Part shown: positions 58,308 to 64,000 of the stretch, one piece after another
Position numbering within the stretch: the first letter of the stretch is position 1
Layout: each line of letters starts with the position of its first letter
NCBI GenBank assembly: GCA_015179125.1
Contig: WHVA01000575.1
Coordinates: forward strand, 1 to 64,000
Reading direction: 5' to 3'
Length of the DNA: 64,000 bases
Source: Gautieria morchelliformis
Lineage: Eukaryota > Basidiomycota > Agaricomycetes > Gomphales > Gomphaceae
The notes under the pieces: generated by a model
Told to the model about the DNA's origin: nothing
The model's input: only the letters and a program-made list of their open reading frames with translations
Databases searched by the model: none
Position numbers and translations under genes: made by a program

Positions 58308-59243
58308 TAGTGATGGGCACGGCCCGGCCCAGGCCGCGGCTTAGCCCAAGCCGAGCCGCCAAAAACCCGAGCCAGGCCAGGCCCAAGCCGTTGGTGCGCC
58401 GGGCTTCCGGGCCTGGCTCAGGTTTTGACAAGCCCGAGCCGAGCCCGGAAGCCGCGGCCTCATAGGCGCCCGAACCATAGGATCTTCGGTGGCCAGAAAG
58501 GATACTTCTACTTACGGTAAGCTGGCTTAGAACTGCCAGTTTAGGATTTTAGTCATGGAATGTCATCTATTGTAGTTATTGTGGCCTTACATAAAGGATC
58601 TCTTTTTCCGCCGCCGCCGCCGCCCGGCTCTTCACCTTTTCCTTCCGCCCACCATCGCCCCTACCAGGGCCTCGAGAGCCCCGCCCCATCTCCAGCCCCT
58701 CCTTCTCCTTCACACCTGGACCCACCGAGCCCTTCTCGCTGCCTCCTGCACCCCCGCGTGGCCGCGCCGCCCACCCCTGGCCCTGCAGCGCAGGGTTGAA
58801 TACCGCGCGTGGCTTATGGCACGGCTGACGCACGTCACGTGGCATGTGCAGGTACACGCGAGGAGCGCGAGAGCAGCCTTGCTCCTCAGTGTGCGTGTGC
58901 GGGTGTGTGCGGGTGTGTGTGCGGGTGGGCATGGGTGGGCGTGTGCGCGCACATGCAGCTGCGTACGTGCGTATGGGGGCTGCGGGTGCATGGGGTGGGC
59001 CGGCTGGTGTAGGGGAGGCGGCCGCGACCGCTGCGGGCGGTGGCGATGTGGGTGCGCATGTTGGTACAGGTGCGATACATATCTACTAGTTCCCCACCAA
59101 CAGGCCGCGGCCCAAGCCGGGCTTAGCCTGAGCCGAGCCAGGCCGGCTGTTAAGGGCCTGGCTCAGGATTTGGCAAGCCCGAGCCCGAGCAAGCCGGGCC
59201 CAAGCCCGGGCTTTGGGGCCGAGCCGGGCCGTGCCCATCACTA
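58308..59243. mobile_element. Non-autonomous hAT-type DNA transposon with 8-base target duplication
   Basis: Terminal inverted repeats TAGTGATGGGCACGGCCCGG (start) and its reverse complement (end, CCGGGCCGTGCCCATCACTA) are perfect over about 20 bases. They are flanked by the 8-base target duplication GCGTGAGC at 58300-58307 and 59244-59251. TIR form and 8-base duplication are hAT hallmarks. Subterminal zones (58,320-58,450 and 59,100-59,235) are dense in GAGCC/GGCCCAAGCC motifs in both orientations. The 936-base element has no transposase. Its interior contains a CCG run near 58,610 and a GT/GC-rich run near 58,890-59,020. It is inserted in the 5' part of the Ngaro element. Confidence 0.93.
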
Positions 59244-59251
59244 GCGTGAGC

Positions 59252-59500
59252 ACATCAGTACCCAGCCACCAGAGCACCACCAACCACGCCCGCTGTAAAG
59301 GGTGTCGATCTTAGAACCTTTTATCACAAGGGCACTACAGAACTTGACCAATGAGTGGTATTCTGAATGCTACGTAGTGGCAGGTAAGAGTAAGATGCGA
59401 TGGGGACCGCTGGCCGGTTCCCACGCATAACTATACAGTGGGTCCCTAGGGGCCCACTGGGATTATGTAATAACTATTGTACATGTAGATACACCGGTTA
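59252..59500. other. Non-coding leader part of the Ngaro 5' region
   Basis: No open coding frame of note. Includes TGTAAAGGGTGTCG and GGTTATTTACACC near its two ends, a weak inverted resemblance that might mark another small insertion. Confidence 0.3.
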
Positions 59501-61302
59501 TTTACACCCGCGCGCCGGACCCCAGCGCTAGTTGTAGCCAACACAGAGGCCAGCCACAGACCCACAGCACTAGCCACAACCATCAGCCACAGCGTCAAAC
59601 CCAGCAACAACCCGAACAGCAACCCCAGCAACAGCCACAGCCAGACCAGCAGCAGCCGCAACCCCCCCGGGCGCAACAGCCGCCGATCCACTCCGCAGCA
59701 GACCTCGACATGCAAATTGCAGCGCTGATGGCAGAGAGGCAGCTCCTCGTCGCACACCCACAACCATGCCAGGCCGGCCCCCATTCCCTCATAGCCACGG
59801 AGGAGGCCATACAAACTGCCAGGCTCACAGCCATCGAGGCAACGGCAAATGGTGGAGAGGAGAGAACGGCTCTACCGGAAATCGTGCCAGGTTTCAAAAT
59901 GAGTGCGCTGAGTATACGTGAGCCCCCCCCCATCTCTCACAACCCACCCCCCCCCCCGCCCCGCCCGTATTCCACGTCAGAGCGGGCAATAGGCCCATGT
60001 GCTCCCTTGGGCAATAGGCCAACCGTCACGGCGATAGGCCATACCATGGTGGGCAGGGTGCCAGCCATAGGCACATATGCGGCTAGGCGATAGGCCTGAC
60101 ACACCGCCGTGGCAAGAGGCCGCGTGAACCCATCGTCCGTACACATAACGCATCCCTGTACCAAACGTGTATACCGTAATGATCGACGAGCTGACACAAC
60201 CCCCCCCTCCCTGTCGCAGCGATCCCACCCAGGGTGGACAACGCCTTTAAAGTGTTCCGCTATGTTCTGTACACCACATTATCCACCACTGCACGTCTAA
60301 AAGCAGACAGAGGTGAAGAGGCGTATGCGTTCAACGCCCAAGGTGGCATCACGCTGAAAGGACTGGACAAAAGAAGTGAGAAATCCATCTCAATGGTCGA
60401 CTGGTTCACAGGGTCCAAAACAGCGGTAGAAAGAACGCAATTCTACTGGGGTCAAATGAGGGCAGAGGCCTTGGCGTCACACAATGCCATCGTAATGGAG
60501 CTAGCCCGCTCGCACTCCTGGAGTGTAGCAGTAGAATATGACATACAGCAGCGTGAGGCAGTAGCCCATAACCCGGCGCATGACCTGTCCATGCTAGATA
60601 CCGATGTGCTCACGATCATAGCAACCAGGATGGCCCTCCTGACAGCGCCACCTCTACCAACCATCCATCAGACATCGGCGCTATACCCACCGCTACCCAA
60701 GCGCCCAGTCCCAGCAGAGCACCAGGAATATCAGCAGCGCAAGCGAGCAAAGCCAGACCGCCCGCTGTGCTTTCGATGCGGGCTTGCAGGGCACCTACGA
60801 GCAGAATGCAAAGCCATCCAAACGATAGCTGGAAAGCCGATGGCCGCTCTCGGGCAAAATGCCAGGAATGAGCATACCTTGCTGGCCCCATCGGGCAAGC
60901 AATACTGCTTCAACTGGTCTAGAGCGTCCACCTGCAGATGGGGGGCCACATGCTATAACGCTCATGCGTGCAGCCTCTGCGGTGACGCCGCACATGGTGC
61001 CGGTGGCTGCAAACCCCAGTACTGACCCGCGCCAGGTGATCACGCCACTGTCAGCCTCCAAAGCGGCGGACCTCCTAGATAGGCTAGGGATATTGAGTGA
61101 ATGGAAACATATAGTAGACGGTATAAGAGATGGATTTGACATTGGGATACACACACCGCCGATGCAGACACACTTCTTTCGCAAACCACAACTCCTCAAA
61201 GATCAATCCTGTATTCATAGACGCGTACATAGCTGGCGAACAAGCGGCGGGTTGCTATTTGAAGGCCTTCGCGCCGCAAGAGCTAGAACGGCAAATAGGC
61301 GG

Positions 61303-63518
61303 TGGCCGGCAAGCGAGTCGCCATCATACGTGGTTTCTACTCCTGCCTGCGACGGATCCGATGGCTGCTGGTGTCACCTAGCGCAAAAAGCTGCGAGTAA
61401 CCGTGGTACCTGTTGGCCATGTATATCGCCTGAAAGTAGTCAACAGTTCAACCGATGATATGGGAATCTCTTCGGAAGGCATGGACGTACCAAACAGGAA
61501 CTTCGACGCTGCTAGCCCTGCCCTGGTTGATTGATCTTGAACCTTTGAACACAGTACGGCAGCCTTCCGTCGATTTCCTGTACACTATGCCTATTGAATC
61601 CTTTTCATTTTCATGGATCATGGCTTTGTTGGACGGTAGATACCGGAATATACTATATAATGACCTGGACTCAACTTTGCCTCAGGTCAACTGCCTGTTC
61701 AAACATCTTGAGCACAAAACTCCCGTCTCAGTAAAATGTAAGGTATGTTCCATACCCGGCTTTCTGCATTGCCGCTGAGCATTCCTGATATAGTCGAGTA
61801 CATGTTCAGTGTGATAACATAGACGTTCTTTTCCAGGCATGTGTATCAAGCTGGCGTGCAACATATCATGAGCTTTTCAAACACTGTACTTCCCTCTGAA
61901 TGTTTTAGCCTTGGTGAGTATGCACCCATGTCCTGTGTACCTCGAACTCCACCGTAGCCTGGTGCCTCCGGGTGCCACACCCCATGTTCTAGAAAGACCA
62001 GTATGCGGCGGTCTCTACTCCGCCCTCTTTGTATTTTATCTTCGTTTTCAGAACCTTTCTGATTTACGCTCACTCGCACTAGGCTTAGCATCAGTCGTTG
62101 GCCTATTCCCCAACCGCATCCGCGTCCCACCAAGTCGCCGGCACGTTCAGAACATCCATACACTTCCGAGTCGCGCCCGACCGCCTACGCAGCATCAGGG
62201 CCTATATGCGCAGGCGCAGCGGGCGGGCATGGAGACAGCCACGGGCCTCGCTTCCGACTTCGTATCCCATAGTGCACCAGTGGTAGGAGTCCGTGGCAAT
62301 GTCCGAGTCTGGATCTGCCAGCGAGACCGCGTCGCTCCCGTCGTAAGGACCGGAAATTGGTCTATCGACATATCCAGTTCAATAATCCGCGTCTGCATCC
62401 CCTGCTTCTCCGTACAACACGCGCCAGGGGCCGTACTCTACCTCCGCGTCTGCGTCTAATTCTACCACCTTCCACCCCCCGACGGAACGAAGAGTCCACC
62501 ATCTGCTGGCTAGGGGACTGCCGCCGGTGTCGAGGGCATGACACCCCGCTGGTGTCTCTCCTTTAAAAAAAGCTGACAGCCTGAGGACACGTACCGGGTA
62601 ATTACGGTGCTCGGGTATCAAAGATTACAGAACAATTACGCCGCAAACGCAAGGAAATGGCCATGTACTATCTACGCTCCCACAGACAGCTGGAGGATCT
62701 CCTCTCAACGACTCCGGTCTCTTGAAGCTGTTCAGGCGACTCTGCTACAAGTAGAAAGCGCTGCTGGTGACATTGAAGTGCGCTGTGGTCTGTCGTCTAT
62801 CACCGTCCATACTGAAGCCATCTTCAAATTATGAAAGCTTATGAAACCTCAACTATGACGCTTAAAACTTTACTTGCTCATCCTTCCCTGAATCGGGACA
62901 AAATTGACGAAACGATGGAAGCTCTGGCAGAAGCTGCGGCTGATCATGCTGAGATTGATGAGGCAATCAAGCTGGGTGGAGAAGGCGTCGCAGCAGCAGC
63001 TGGCGTTGCAATAGACGAAGACGATATGCAGAAGGAACTAGAACAAATGATAGAAGAGAAAGAGAAGGAGGAGGCAGAAGAGAGGGAAAGGGGGAAGGAG
63101 AGAGAAAGGCAGCGGGAAGAAGCCCTGGAGAAGGCACGAAAAGATGAGGCGCGACAGGAGATGGAGCGGCAGGAGGAAGCACAGAGGCGACGCCAGATGG
63201 AGGAGGAGCCAGAGCAGAAAAGAGCTATTGTCGAAAGTGGGCGCGCGACGCTGTGTCGGAAGAGGACGAGCGACTATCTGTACCATCATCTGGCGCGCGC
63301 GGCGGTGCGTATATGCACTGTGGAGGGTTCGTGTCTTGGTAAGTATCTCTTCTTGAATATTAGATTTTCGTATATGTATAGAAAGATGGAATGCATAGTT
63401 ATTTTATCACAACAAGATATGTATAAAAGACCGCAAAAATGCCCACTAGCTAGTCAGGCTGCTCAAATTCCCCAACTACCCCGGGACCCCGTACTAGATG
63501 ACGCCGCCGCGGCCGTGG
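61303..63518 (+). repeat. Long direct repeat, copy D (pairs with 42988-45593)
   Basis: Nearly identical to copy B in the same orientation. It lacks about 400 bases between CHMP7 exon 5 and the tail: the GAGCGAC motif at the break joins straight to TATCTGTACCATCATCTGG. The left junction sits inside Ngaro polymerase sequence, the right one in unrelated DNA at 63519. Confidence 0.85.
62596..63280 (+). pseudogene. CHMP7 3' fragment, copy D
   Basis: Exons 4-5 with the same lost acceptors and the same exon-4 frame loss as copy B. The coiled-coil part has an extra in-frame stretch (EEALEKARKDEARQEMERQE) that is absent from A, B and C, and is cut short where the 400-base deletion begins. The open frame at 62831-63577 continues into the tail by chance. 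Confidence 0.85.
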
Positions 63519-63930
63519 TGTTACGCGCAGGACTGAGTTCGAAGGAAAAACTGATTAGATTACTATCTACTCGGTGAGTACCTAGCATTACGCACCTGCC
63601 AGTGAGTTCGAAGGGAAAACTGATAGGGTTTCCCTTCGAACTCAGACTACCATATTGGGTGACTGCGTCACGTGATCTCGCGCGAGTAGCACGCGAGTAA
63701 CACACGGTCAACGTCAGAAGAGTCAGAAGAGTCCCATAGTGCGTCTATTGTTGCAGCGACGTTGTCACATGACGCGATCAACTGCTTAGTCAGATGTCGT
63801 GCTGTACAGTACCCTGAGTTCGGAGTGTAGAAGCCTCACTTACTTCTTCCTCCGAACTCAGGTAAGTAGCTAGTCCCCTAGTGTAGTAGACGAACTCACT
63901 TACTTCTTCCTCCGAACTCAGATCGGAGTA
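63519..63930. repeat. Cluster of short direct and inverted repeats (CTGAGTTCGRAG family)
   Basis: ACTGAGTTCGAAGGAAAAACTGAT near 63,533 recurs almost exactly near 63,601. There TGAGTTCGAAGGGAAA (63603-63618) pairs with 63629-63644 as a 16-bp hairpin. Further right, CTGAGTTCGGAG (near 63,814) faces CTCCGAACTCAG, which ends two 27-base direct repeats (63835-63861 and 63895-63921). No gene in this stretch or to the window end. Confidence 0.75.
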
Positions 63931-64000
63931 ATATACTTGTACTGCGCTCACAGGTTATAGGCCCCGAGCTCTAAATCGAAGAAGAAGTCGCCAACCATGT

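Larger units (their letters stand above)
57850..61302 (+). mobile_element. Ngaro/DIRS-type retroelement, 5' part (fossil)
   Basis: Starts with the end repeat at 57861-58044. A Gln/Pro-rich leader region follows (from about 59,500), and then a Gag-like frame (60234-61025). That frame carries a CCHC knuckle (CFRCGLAGHLRAEC) and a CCCH-type finger (CFNWSRASTCRWGATC...H), as in fungal DIRS-order Gag proteins. The beginning of the polymerase region is recognisable around 61,040-61,300 (PVFIDAYIAGEQAAG). It abuts direct-repeat copy D at 61303. A hAT-type element is inserted at 58308. The element is broken. It belongs to the same family as the minus-strand part at 47-51.8 kb. Confidence 0.8.

Noticed and set aside
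60234-61025. The CCHC/CCCH zinc-finger frame as a host RNA-binding gene
   Set aside because: Position between a Ngaro end repeat and a Ngaro polymerase region, and the finger pair itself, fit an element Gag.
40734-63280. Extra CHMP7 copies as retrocopies
   Set aside because: They keep intron 4 and part of intron 3 and have no poly-A tract, so they were copied from DNA.
42988-63518. Helitron capture as the established mechanism
   Set aside because: No 5' TC/3' CTRR ends with a terminal hairpin, and no Rep/helicase, could be placed at the copy borders; kept only as one possibility.

Overview
The window looks like a piece of a filamentous basidiomycete genome, most likely an Agaricomycete. The genes are cut by many short introns (about 50-60 bases, GT...AG). 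The gene set is eukaryotic: TFIID TAF7, OTU1, CHMP7 and a 53BP1/Crb2-type checkpoint protein. It also has a TPR-CHAT protein and a capsule-associated SGNH protein of the kind common in mushroom-forming fungi. The mobile elements (Ngaro/DIRS, Ty3/gypsy, Ty1/copia, hAT) fit this too. No rRNA, tRNA or CRISPR array was recognised. All exon borders were read by eye from splice signals and reading frame.

Layout. Bases 1-11,500 are gene-poor: low-complexity DNA, lineage-specific small genes on the minus strand with weak support, a 170-base tandem repeat and three striking near-perfect hairpins at 6.07-6.31 kb. Bases 11.5-39 kb are the conserved core. In order they hold metaxin/SAM37 (-), a 17-repeat TPR-CHAT protease-like protein (-), an APE1-type AP endonuclease (-), a large divergent gene that may be a meiotic axis protein (+), OTU1 deubiquitinase (-), TAF7 (+), a Tudor-BRCT checkpoint mediator (+), a DHDPS-family aldolase (-) and a type II membrane SGNH/CAP64-like protein (+). 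Two gene pairs (APE1/axis-like and OTU1/TAF7) share short divergent promoters. The checkpoint gene and the aldolase converge with little or no gap.

At 39.65 kb lies an apparently intact five-exon CHMP7 (ESCRT-III) gene. From its fourth exon onward the window becomes a repeat mosaic to its end. The 3' part of CHMP7 recurs three more times (44.3-45.1 kb +, 53.3-54.0 kb -, 62.6-63.3 kb +). Each copy is fused to non-host or other duplicated DNA. The extra copies share the same altered splice acceptors, so they descend from one captured fragment. Between them are relics of retroelements: two pieces of a Ngaro/DIRS element on opposite strands, a gypsy relic, a gag-only copia element with clean 5-base target duplications, a hAT-type non-autonomous element with clean 8-base target duplications, and LTR-like fragments. 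A second duplicated protein-coding fragment, rich in Gly/Tyr/Phe/Pro, carries a 273-base near-perfect palindrome in one copy and a shorter version in another.

Taken together, the core genes cover DNA repair and checkpoint, transcription, protein quality control and membrane remodelling. The right third is an actively rearranging accessory region. The most unusual thing in the window is the repeated mobilisation of CHMP7 3' exons together with a palindromic gene fragment.
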